From assembly GCA_016795385.1 (NCBI GenBank), contig JAEUHI010000061.1, positions 58,019 through 122,018 on the forward strand: a DNA stretch of 64,000 bases, read 5' to 3'. The first letter of the stretch is position 1, and every line of letters begins with the position of its first letter. The DNA is from Verrucomicrobiales bacterium (GTDB lineage Bacteria > Verrucomicrobiota > Verrucomicrobiia > Verrucomicrobiales > DEV007). Below are positions 28,218-40,200 of this stretch, piece by piece. The notes beneath the pieces were generated by a model, which was not told the DNA's origin, made no database searches, and saw only the letters and a list, made by a program, of their open reading frames with translations. Both the position numbers and the translations under genes were made by a program.

Positions 28218-31200
28218 TTACTCGGCTCCCTCCCCGGCTTCCGACTGCCGGAGCAACTCATCCTCCTCGCTTGTCGCGGACCCGGCCGGGAAGTAGGTGA
28301 AGATCACTTCCCCATTCGGTCCGTATTGGCTGAAGCCCTCGTAAAGGATGCGGGTCGATCCGGGTTCGGAGTAGGCGTCCTCCTGATCACGCAGCCAATC
28401 GTCGAAGACTTCATCGTCGAGGAGATCGTCCCTCGGATCCGGCTCCGCGGGAGGAATCGGGCCACCTCCGCCCGGACCATTCGAACCACCGGGACCATTG
28501 GAGCCACCCCCTCCTCCGGGCGGATTGGTTCCGGGGGGACGTGGCGGGCGCGGGCCTGAGACGATGAAGTCGTAGTAGAACGCGTAGTTCCCCGCGTTCA
28601 TCGGTGCCGGACCGCTCCCGAAGCTGTTGTCGTGCTCGCCGGGCTGGAGCAGGCCGGCATCGGTGCTGAGGAAATTCGTGTATTCGTCGTCCCGCTGTGT
28701 CGGTGAAGGGTCCGTCTCCGCGCCGGGGAAAACGAATCCGTTGAGCCTTGCTCCGGCCGCCACCTGATTGTTGCCGCGTCTGGGCAGATAGAATCGCAGC
28801 TCGTCCGCCCCCTGGAACTGGCTCGCGGCATCCGCCGTCAGCGTGCCCGCGGCCGGATCGGCCGGATCGAGACGGGCCACTCCGATCTGGGTGGATCCCG
28901 CCGTCGCGGTGGCAGGACTGACGTGGTTGACGTGACCGATCATGCCGCTTTGGACGGTGATGTCTTCCCCCGCGGACACGAGGATGTCTCCGCTGCGATT
29001 CCCCGTTCCCGCTTGCGCGGCCGACGTCCCGCGCAGGTCATCCCCATGCCCGATCTTGGCATAGGACGAGTTCGCGAGGTTCGTGGTGCTGACGACTAGA
29101 TCACCATCGGTCACGACACGGACGGCTCCGGTGAGGTTGCCGTTCGTGGCGCTGCCGCCGTGCCCGATCTGGGTGTAGGCGACCGATCCCGAACCTCCTG
29201 CCATCGTGATGTCGTCTGCGATCTCGACGAGGATATCTCCGCCCAAAGACGCGGGATTCGCCGCGACACCTCCGTGCCCGATCTGGGCGGAGGTCTGCAG
29301 GGCGGTGCCTCCCTGCAGGTCGAGTCCGCCGGAGGAAATCACGGAAATGGCACCCGAGGCGCTCGCGGTCACATTGCCGAGGGTGCGGTGTCCGATGTGC
29401 GCGTAGGTGTTGGCCAGTCCGCCTCCCTGCAGAGCGATGCCCCCCTCCTTGGCCGCGACAAGCAGGTCTCCGGTAGGACTGATCCCGGGCATGGGCGCGA
29501 AACCGACCACCGCGTAGCCGTTGCCCGCGACGTTGCTTCCGACCAAACGGACCGCGTCACCCAACACCGTGGTCGTTCCTCCCGCCGCCCCCACGGCGAC
29601 ACCGAAGGTCTGGGAACCATCCCCGATGGAGGCGACACCACCGTTGTTCCCCCAGGCAGTGGGGTCGGCATGGATCGCATCGATGTCGATGGTCCGCATC
29701 GGCACTTTGTCGAGGAAGTCGAGCGCCGGAGTCAATCCATCCCATCCCGCGACGACGTTGGTGTCGCCGCCGCCGGCGTTCTGCGTGCCGCGGAGGATCG
29801 TCAGATCTCCCGTGGCGAGCATATTGAGATCGCCGGCGGAGTTGTAGGTAAGGGGCAGATCCATCACGAGATCTCCGATCGCACCGAAGGTCGCACCGCC
29901 ACCCGCCGCGAGATGATCCCGCGCCCCCATCAGCGTCAAGAACGCGTCGTTGACGAGGTAGCTCGTCGTGCCGTCCGCGCCGTTGCCGATGAGGGAGAAC
30001 TGGTGACCGGCGGTGAGTCCGTTGTTCGCCCCCTGGCTGCGATGCCCGATACGGGCGAGCGCCGTCGTGCCGTTGGGAGTGATTTCCCAATTCGCCGCCT
30101 CGAGATAGATGCTGCCCGAGCGGGTGCCCTGCGGCACGCTGCCAATGGCATTGCGGAGAGAGCCGTGGCCCACCAAGGCGTAACCTTCGCTGCCGGTGCC
30201 GCCCCGCAAGCGGAGCAGTCCCGTTTGGGAAATCGCCGAGATGTCCCCGCCCAGGGTCATGATCAAGGATCCGTCTTCCCATCCGCCGTGGCCGATCTGG
30301 GTGTAGGTCCGCGCGCCGGTGCCTCCTTGCAGGAGGATGTCTCCATTCGCCGCGACGCCGACATCGCCGGTCATGGTGCTGGTGTTCCCCACCGTGTTGC
30401 CTGAGGAACGTCCTCCATGCCCCACCTGCACCCACGAGTCGGTGAAAGTGCCACCGGTCAAGGTGACCGTCCCCTGCCCTGCGGCCACCGGGGAAAACTG
30501 GATGGCGTCGGCATTCCCATCGCGATCGAAATCGCCGAGATCATCAAAGAGGCCCGTCCCCAGCGAGGTCCCGAGGGCTCCGCTGCCGGCGCTGACCACG
30601 ACCGTGCCCGAATGATTGCCGTCGGCGTCCCATCCTCCGTGCCCGATCTGCACGTAGGCGCGGTCCTGCTCGCCCTGGGCGGTGAAGGAGACGTCGCCGC
30701 CTGCGCGCAGGATGATGTCGCCGCCGGCCGCACCTTTCGTCTCGTAGCCGCCGTGTCCGATCTGCGCGTAGTTGTTCAGCGATCGCCCGCTGCGCACGAC
30801 GAGGTCGCCGTTCGCCACGACGGAAATTCTTCCGGTCGCACCGAGCGTGGTATCATTGTTAGGATCATCGGCGTCGTAGCCTCCGTGACCGATCTGGGCG
30901 AAAGCCCGGTCCGTGCGCACGTGCGACAGGCTGACGATGACATTGGCCGCGCCTCCTTCGGCCCCGGGATTGACCCGGGTGGTGAAGGTGAGGTTGTTCG
31001 CCGCGTAGTTCACCGTGCCGACCTGCTGACCGGCCGTCAATGGCGCCCCACCCACCAATTCGGTGAAATCCGCCACGACCCGCAGCGCGCCGGTGCCGTC
31101 GTCCTCGATCGTGCCGATGCGGAGTCCGGAGTCGTTGTAGACCTCCACTTTCAGGGTTCCCGGCAGCACGCCGTTGACCGCGCGGAGGCTCAGCACCCCC

Positions 31201-34200
31201 GCGGCGTTTCCACCCGCCACCGATTGGAGGAGCCCGGCCCGATCCGTGTTTTGGTTCAGCTCTCCGGCATTCGCCGTGCTGACGTGATAATACCGGGAGT
31301 AAAGCGCGTCGGCGAGATTCTGCGTCCGGGAATACTGCCCCGCCTGCACGGAAACGTTTCCGCCCGCGAAGACCTGCACGTTGCCGCGATGATCGCCGCG
31401 CGCATTCGTACCGCCATTGCCGATCTGGGCGGTGCTGTCGACCCCGGCTCCGCCGTGCACCTCGACATCGCCCGCCGCCATCACCGAGGTGATGTCGTCG
31501 GCACGCCCTTGCTGGCCGACCGCGGACCGACCGCCGTGGCCGATCTGGGCGAATTGCTGGCTGTCGTCCTGATCCGCGAGGAAACGCCCCGCATGGACGC
31601 GCACATGACTGCCGGCACCGGTGCCGGTCTGCACGGCGGCGTCGTTGAATCCGGCGTGGACGCTGATGTCACCCCAATGATTCCCCACCGCGTAGATGCC
31701 GCCGTGGCCGATCATGGCGTAGTGATGGCGCCCGCCCGCATAGGAAATGTTCCGGGTGATGCCGTTGTTCACGATGCCGTCATACACGCCGGGCGTGGGA
31801 GCGAAACTGGGGAGGAAGGTCCGCAAATGATCGCCGCCTAGGACGTTCACGCTTCCCTGCTCGCTGATGACGGTGATCGTCCCGTTGTGTCCGAGGCCAT
31901 TGCTGTAGCCGGCTCCCCCGGTGGCGCCGATGTCGCCGTTCAATGAGACATCCGCGTCGTAGCCGCCATGTCCGATCTGCGCGTAAAGGCTACCGTCATC
32001 CACCGTCTGACCGGCGGTGGAGCCACCCCGGTTGAGCACGCCCGCGATGAGATTCACGTCGCCGATCGCATTGATGGAGATATCGCCGGAGTTCCCCTCC
32101 ATGCCCGCCACGCCATCGCCCGTCCCGGAGCGCGCGCCGTTCCCCCCGTGTCCGATCTGCGCGTAGTTGTTGTTCCGGGAACCGGCTTGAAGGAGCAAGC
32201 CCATCTCTTCGAAGCCGGACTTCAGGCCCCGGTTCGTATAGATCGAGATGTCGCCGCTGTGCGTGCCGCGTCCGGTCTGTCCTCCGTGACCGACCTGCAC
32301 ATAGGCGTTGCCCGAGTCGTAGTATTCGCCCCGGCCTCCGGTCATGAGAAGAGCCCCGCCGATGCGCTCCGTGGCGGAGCCGATCGAAATGTGGCCGCTG
32401 TTGCGACCTTCCGTGATGTAGCCGCCGTGTCCGAGTTGGGAATACCCTTGCCCGCCGACGCCGCCCATGAAGGAGACGTCACCTCCGGCGAACAGGGCGA
32501 TGTTGCCGCTGTTCCCCGGGCTCGTGGCACCTGCGAGACCACCGTCGGGATTGTCGGCATTGTATCCGCCGTGCCCGAGCTGGGCGTAGCTGCCCGCGAT
32601 CTCGAGGGATTCGTAGGAGGCTTTGGCGAGCAGCCCCACCGCGGGAGAAGCCGCGTTGTTCGGATTCACGTCGCGGGTGAAGGTGATGCGGCCGCTTGTG
32701 CTGGTTCCCGCCGCGTAGAAGATCGTGCCGACGACCTCGCCGACGACCAGACCCAGATTCACCAGAGCAACCGGGTCGCCGCCGGTGACGACGATGTTGC
32801 CATTTCCATCGTCTCCGAGGACGGGACCATTCGGGATGGTGATCACCACCGTGCCGGGGACGACGTTGCTTCCCTCCAGATCGTAGATCGCGTCACTGGT
32901 CTGGGTGCCGAACTCCGTCGCTCGCGTGAGGTCGAAGTTCTTTTCTTCATCCGTGATGAGGAGCCTCCCCTGGGCACCTGCGAATTCGATGTGGCGTCCT
33001 GCCCGGACCTCGATGCTGCCCGAATGATCTCCTCGCGCCTCACGTCCACCGTTGCCCAGCTGGACCGGACTGTCCTGGCTGTTGCCGCCGCGGAAAAGGA
33101 TGTCGCGCCCGGCCGTGACCGAGATCGTCTCTCCGCTCCGCCCCTGGTTGCCGACACCGGTGCGTCCCCCGTGGCCGAGTTGGGCGGAGTTGACGCGATC
33201 GCCGTCGTTGTCTTCACTCACGCCGCCGAGGAAGACGATGTCGGTCGCCGCGTTCACCGTGATGTTCCCGCTGTGATCCCCACGCGATTCGTAGCCCCCG
33301 TGACCGAGGTGGGCGAAGTGGAACCGCCCTTCTCCGAGACCGACGCTCGCCTGATCCGCACGCGTGGCATCTCCGGCGCCGAAGAAAATCCGCCCTCCCG
33401 TCGAGATCACGGAGATCGCGCCGCTGTGGCCGATCCCGTTGCCCGTGACGTGGCTTCCATCCTGGGCGACATCCACGTCATATCCCCCGTGGCCGAGCAT
33501 GGCGAACAGGCGGGCATCTTCGTCGGAGTTGAAATAACTCCCGGTGCCACCGACAAAAGTGATGTCGCCGAGCGCGTTCACGCTGATCGCTCCGGAGAGG
33601 CCTTGTTCATTGCCGGCCGTTCCATAGGTGCGGGCGGCGAGACCGCCGTGGCCCATCTGGGCGAAGTTGTCGGTCCACGCCCCGGCGCGGAAGACCACGC
33701 CCTGCCCCGCCTCGGCATGCCCGACGCCGAATTGTCCGGCGGTGACGCGGATGTCTCCCAAGTGGGTGCCATCCGCGTCGTAGCCACCATGGCCCAGCTT
33801 CGCGAAGGAATACTCGTTCCCACCCGGGTTGGCCTGGGCGGGAATCGTGTCGAGATAATCGACGCCTCCGTGGAAAGCGATCCCTCCCGTGACCTCGAGC
33901 GTGATGTTGCCGCTGTGGGAATCGCGGCTGACATAACCCCCGTGGCCCAGCTGAGCGAAGGTGGTGTTGTCGCGCCCGGCATAGAATTCGAGATTTCCGC
34001 CCGCACTCACGAAAACGTTTCCGGAATTCCCCGTCGAGAGCTGCGCCGCGGGCACCACGCCGGTGGCGGGGTCGCGAACCGCCTCGAGATATTGTCCCGT
34101 CCCCTTCCAGGTGGAATGCCCCCCGTGCCCCATCTGCACGAAGCCCGCGTTGGCTCCATTGACGGAGTCCGCTCCGCGGAAAAGGATGTGGTTCGCGGTG

Positions 34201-37200
34201 GTGACGTTGATGTTCCCCCGGTAGGAGCCACCCGATTCCCAACCACCGTGTCCGAGCAGGGCGTAACCCGCGTTGTGGTTGCTGTTCACGTTCGGCGCCG
34301 CGGCCACGCCCTGGAGTCCGAGGAACTCCAATCCCCCGGCGCTTTCCACGGTGATGTCGCCCTCGACGTCACCGAAGGTCCTCCAGCCGCCGTGGCCGAG
34401 CTGCGCATAGGAGTCCGTCCCGTTGATCCCGAGGGTGCCTTCGGATTCGTTCGGGGCGAGGAAGCGGATGTCCGCTCCCGCACCCGTCGTCCTCACGGTG
34501 ATGTCGCCCATGAAGGTGCCCAATCGCGCGAGCGGTCCGTGACCGAGGCCATCGGTGTTCGTCGTGAAGGGAGTGAGCGGATGCATCCCGGCATCGTCCA
34601 CGTTGGCCACTCCTGTCAGCGGATTGATGTAGCCCGTGGTCGGCTGTAGCTTCGCATAGAGATTGCCGTCGATGTCGTGCGCATCGCGGAAGCTCGACTG
34701 CCGCCCGCCGTGGCCAATCTGCGCGAAGTTCGCCGCGGTCGAGTTGCTCGCCGTCCGCCCTGTGGCTTTCACATCGATGCCCGTGGCGGCTTCCACATAG
34801 ATGTCGCTGTCCGCCCGGTTGTCGTTTCCATCACCGCCGTGATTGCCGAAACTCTGCGTGCCGCCGTGACCGATCTGGGCATGGGCGCTGGTGCCTTGCC
34901 CGCCCTGCAGGAGGATGCCCCCGCCGGTGCTCACCACCCGGATGTCCCCGCTGTGTCCATCGCCAAACTGGCTGTTGGGATCCGGATTGGCGTGGATGTT
35001 ATATCCTCCGTGACCGACCTGGGTGAAAGCACGGTCACCGTTCGCATGTCCGGCGATGAAAGCGATTTCGCCACCGGCGAGCACGTTGATGTCTCCCGTG
35101 CGCGAGCCCGGGCGATAGACCACGTCGGCGGCGTAGAGTCGATTCAGGCTTCGTCGATAGGTCGTGGAGCCGCTCGCGCCGGTGTCCGTGCTGTGGCTTT
35201 CGCGTCCGCCGTGCCCGATCATCGCGTAGGCCTCATGGCGACCGGCCTTGAATCGAATCGCCCCCGAGGCGGATACGTCGATCGCACCACTCTGCTCCCC
35301 GCTGGAGAAAGATCCTCCATGCCCGATCTGCGTGAACATGTAGGTCGCGGTCGAGGTCGAGCCCGTGTCTTCGATCCGGTTCGAATTGAAAAGGATGTCA
35401 CCCGCCAACGCCCTCACCGTGATGTCGCCGTTGTGATCCCCGCCCGTCTCCACGCCTCCGTGGCCGACCATTGCGAAGGTCCCGACCCCCGTTCCTCCGG
35501 CAAAGCTCACCTGGCCGGTCGTCGCCGTCACGCTGACATCGCCGCTGAATCCATCATACAGCGGCAGACCCAATCCGAGGGCGGGATTGATGGAGTTGTC
35601 GACCGGGAAGGGATATTGCCCCGTGCCATTGAGGACATATTGCGTGCCATCGTGGTAGAAGGGCAGGCCCCAGTTGTCCGCGATATTCGCCGTCGCGGGA
35701 AGGGGCAGATCATTCCGGAATTGCCGCCACGATTGGTAGCCGCCGTGACCGATCATCGCGTAGTTCAGGTAGCCCGCATTGTTGTCGTGCGAGCCCTCCA
35801 CCCGGTCGCCGCCCCGGAAGTTGAGGCCCATCCCTCCCGTCACCGAGATGTTTCCGGTCTTGTCTCCATAGACGTAGTTGCCACCGTGTCCGATCTGGGC
35901 ATGGCTCTGCCGGTTCTCGGTGCGGTTGTAGTGATTCTCATCCTGGTTGCCCGCGAGATTGAGGACATAGACGTGCGCCCCGTAAGGCACCGCCGCTCGA
36001 TTGCTGCGCACATCACCACCCGTGAAGTCGATCGTTCCCATCGCACCGACGGTGATATCGCCGACCAGGTTGCCGGTGCTGGTGCGCCCGCCGTGACCGA
36101 TCTGCACGAAATTGCGATGCTCCACCGCATTGGCGCGATAGGAATCGCCACCTGCCGTGAATTGGATGTCGCCCCCGGCGAGCACGTCGATATCACCGAA
36201 GTGATTGCCCAACACCGAATAACCGCCGTGGCCGATCATCGCGAAGTGACCGTAGCCACGCACCCCGCCGCCGGTAAATGCGATGTCCCCCGTGTTCGTC
36301 CTGACATAAATGTCTCCGTTGTGTCCCGTCTCCGGCGTGGAGGCCGCGAGCGGGTTGGCCAGATTGTTGTTCACGGCGTTGTTGGCATGCGCCGAGACTC
36401 CGCCGTGACCGATGTGCGAGAAGGCAAACAGGATGTCGGAGATCCCCGAGTAGGAGCGGGTCCCCTGCCCCAGCACCGTCGCATAGTCGAGTGAAATACG
36501 ATCCAGATCCGAGGCCGCCGTCACCGCGGTCACCTCCGTGCTGCCCGTGCCATAGTAGTTGAAGGCGATGTGATGATTGTCGATCAATCCGCCTCCGCCA
36601 CGGAATTCCATGCCACCATCGGCCCTCGTCGCGATGTGACCCGAGAACGCATGCCCCGCGGGCGTGCCCGAATCCATCCCCCCGTGACCGATCTGCACGT
36701 AGGTGCGCTGATCATTGCCCGCGATCGCCGAGATCGATCCGCCGCTGCCGTTGTAGTTGCCAAGGGCATCGACTCCGGCACGCACATCGATGTTCCCCGA
36801 GATCCCGCGGTTCACGAAACCGGAACCTGCCTCGGGATGCGCCTCGATGCGGGATCCGCTGCCGTACCCGCCGTGGCCGATCATCGCATTGGCATAGAGC
36901 GCGTCGTTCCGGATCCCGGTGCGGTGCGCGTAGTTCACGAAGACATCCGGCTGGGCGGTGTTGTTCGACGCGACGATGACGTCGTCGAAAACGATCTCTC
37001 CCGTGACGTAGTTGATCGTGCCAACGATGTTCGACGGGTCGGCCCGCTCGACGAGGTTGCCATTCCCGTCATCGATGTATTCCGGCAGCTTGTTCGCATC
37101 AAACAGAGCCGGCGCGGCGATCGCGACGCGGAATTGCACCGTGCCCGGCTGGATGTTCTCCCCGATCAGCTTGGTCTTGGCCCCGCCTCCGGCGGCGGCG

Positions 37201-40200
37201 GCGGCATCGAGCATCACATAACCGAGACCGCCCGTCCCGTAGTAGCCGTTGAATTCTCCGAGGTCGTTGGCATTGCCGCCGTCCACGCCCGTCATTTCCT
37301 GGAATTCCCCGATGCGGCGGACGACCCGGTCGAGGGCCATGCCTCCCCGCAGGATCACATCGCGCCCCGCATACGCCTCGATCGTGCCCGTGTGGCTGCC
37401 GTCAAAATTCAAGCCACCGTTTCCGATGAGAGCCTGGTTCCGGTTGCCGCCGCCCGCCGCGACGAGGATGTCCCCCTGGGCACCGCGCGCTTCGACGCGG
37501 ATCGTTTCATTCGTGCGGCCCAGGTGCCCCTGCGCTTCGCCGCCACCGTGCCCGATCTGGGCCCAGTTGTATTTCTCCGACGAGTTGTCGTTCGAGAGCA
37601 TCCCTCCCACGGCGTGAACGTTGCCGTCCATCGAGATCACGGTGATATCGCCGTAGTGATCTCCGCTCGTGGAATAGCCGCCGTGACCCAGTTGCGCCCA
37701 GTGGATGCGCCCTTTGCCATCACCATTCCCGGTGAGAAATCCATTCGGATCCGCCGGGATCGGGAGAGGATTGCCATCGAGGTCGTAGCGATCCGCGACC
37801 GGGATGGTGCTGCCGCCCATGAAACTGATGTGACCGCCGGTCGACACGAGGGTGATGTCGCCGAAGTGTCCCCAGTTTCCATCGCCCGCACCGAGCGTGC
37901 CTACCGGCAGCCCGGGATTGGTGCGCGTCTGTCCGAAGAAAAGAGCGGAGTTCAGATCCGCATCGGCGTCGTAGCCGCCGTGACCGAGCTGGGCATAAAG
38001 ACGCCCGTCTTCACGGTTCCCGGGATTCGTGTTCGAAAAAGTGCCCGCGACGAAGGCCACGTCTCCCGTGACCTCGATATCGATGTCGCCGTTCATCCCG
38101 AATCTCGAGGAAGCCGAGCCCGATCTCGCGTTCAGCCCGCCATGCCCCAGCTGCACCGCCGCATCCTGGCGGTTGCCCGCCTTGAAAAACAATCCCATCC
38201 CGTCCGCATCCTCCGTGGCGCGGATGAAGATGTTGCCGAAGTGGTTTCCATCCGCCTCGATCCCTCCGTGTCCGAGCTGGGCATAGGAATGATAGTCGTA
38301 CTGCCGGTGGCCGCCGACACCGCCGAGGAAGCGCAGACCTCCCACCCGCCCGAGGGGATTCGCGGCATTGATGTGATCGATCGTGATGTGTCCGCCATTC
38401 GCCCCCTTCGTGTCGGCTCCGCCGTGGCCGAGCTGGGCATAATTGCGATGGGCCGCACCACCGGTGAAGCGGATGTCCCCGCCCGCGAGGATGTTGATGT
38501 CGCCGAAGTTGCTCAGGAGATCGTTGGTCTTGTTGTTAGGGCCGTCCGCGTCGATTCCGCCATGGCCGAGTTGCACGTAGGATCGCTCCTTCAATCCCTG
38601 CGCCGTTTGGAAGGTGGCCGTCGCGCCCGTGCCCGCCCACGTTCCCACGAGCGGATTCGTCGTGTTGTTGAAGCGGATGATTCCCCAATCGTAATGGATG
38701 TCGCCGACCTTCACGCCATTCCGGTAGAGGCCGTTCGCCTCCGCGGTCTGGCTCGAACGATCGTCCGAGCTGATCCTCACCACATCGGTGATGACACTGC
38801 CATCCGAGAGCTCGATCCGCAGCGTGCCCGGCACGATGTTCGAGATCGTTTCCGGCATCAGATAGGATTGGGTCGCCGCCGCCGGCACCGCCGTCGCCTC
38901 CAGATTCGCGAGTTGGATCCAGACGTTCGTGCCCGCCAGGATCGCCGCGTCGATCGGAGCCGAGGTCACGGTCCGATCCACCTTGGGTGCGGCGGGAGCG
39001 GCGAGGAAATCCAGCCCTCCCCACGCGTTGATGTTGATGTTGCCCGTATTCACCCCGCGGGTCGCATAACCTCCATGCCCGAGCTGCACATAAGCCTCAT
39101 AGCCGCCGCCGTAGCCGACCGTCACGGTCGTCGTCGTGCTCCCGTTCAAAGAACGATCCGTCGCCCGGCGGATCGCCTGGGCACCCAGAATGCTCCCGTC
39201 AAAACGCAGCCCTCCTCCGAGCGCGTTGACGTTGATGTCTCCCGTGAAGCCATTGGCGTCGTTCGCTCCGGCAGCATAGCCGCCATGCCCGAGCTGCGCG
39301 AAATCCTGCTCCATGTCACCGGCCGCGAAGGTGATCCCTCCGGTCGTCGCATCGCCGTCCGCATTGCCTGCATCGCCCGTACCCGAGGTCACCGTGATAT
39401 CCTGGCGGTTCGGCATCACCGTCACGCTGCTGCGCCCGCCGTGCCCCAACATCGTCCAGCGGTTCGCGGTTTCCCAGTAAGTCGACTGCGTCGTCTGCGG
39501 CGTTCCCGTCGGCGATCCGTTGTTGAACCACCAATAAGCGTAATCCGTCGAGAGGCCGAGGGCATCCTTCTCCCCGCTCTCGGGAGAAATGAAACGGATG
39601 TCGCCATAAGCGGTCACGACGATCTCGGCGCTGTTCGCCGCTCCGAGGATGGAGCCGCTGCTGTCATAGCCGCCGTGTCCGAGATGCGAGTGATCGCGCT
39701 GCATCCGGCCGGAAGTGAACAAGATATCCCCGGCCGTCGCTCCCGCCCCTTGGCCGGCCAGGACCGTGATCGTTCCGCCTTTGTTGCCGCGCACCAGATC
39801 GCCACCATGGCCGACCCGGGTGAAATTGTATCCATAGCCCCAGACACGGTCGGCCCGGAAACTGTCGCCCCCCGTGGCGATGATGCTGCCTTGATCCGCT
39901 TCGACCCGGATGTTTCCATCATATCCCGTCGAGGCCGCGAGAGTCGGCGATCCGAAAGGCGTGGTCGCTCCGACGCCGAAATTCGGCGTTTGCCCGGAGG
40001 GATTCACCGCGTTGTGATTCGTCCCGCCGTGGCCGATCATCGCGTGTTGCCAGCGGCGGTTGCCCGCGCGGAGGAGGATCCCGATCGCGCTGTCCGCGTG
40101 ATCCGGATCGGAGTATTGACCGGCGGCTTCCACCAGGATGTCACCCGTCGCGGAGCTGTCCGGGACGATGTTGTTCACATTCGTGCCTCCCGGCATCGTA

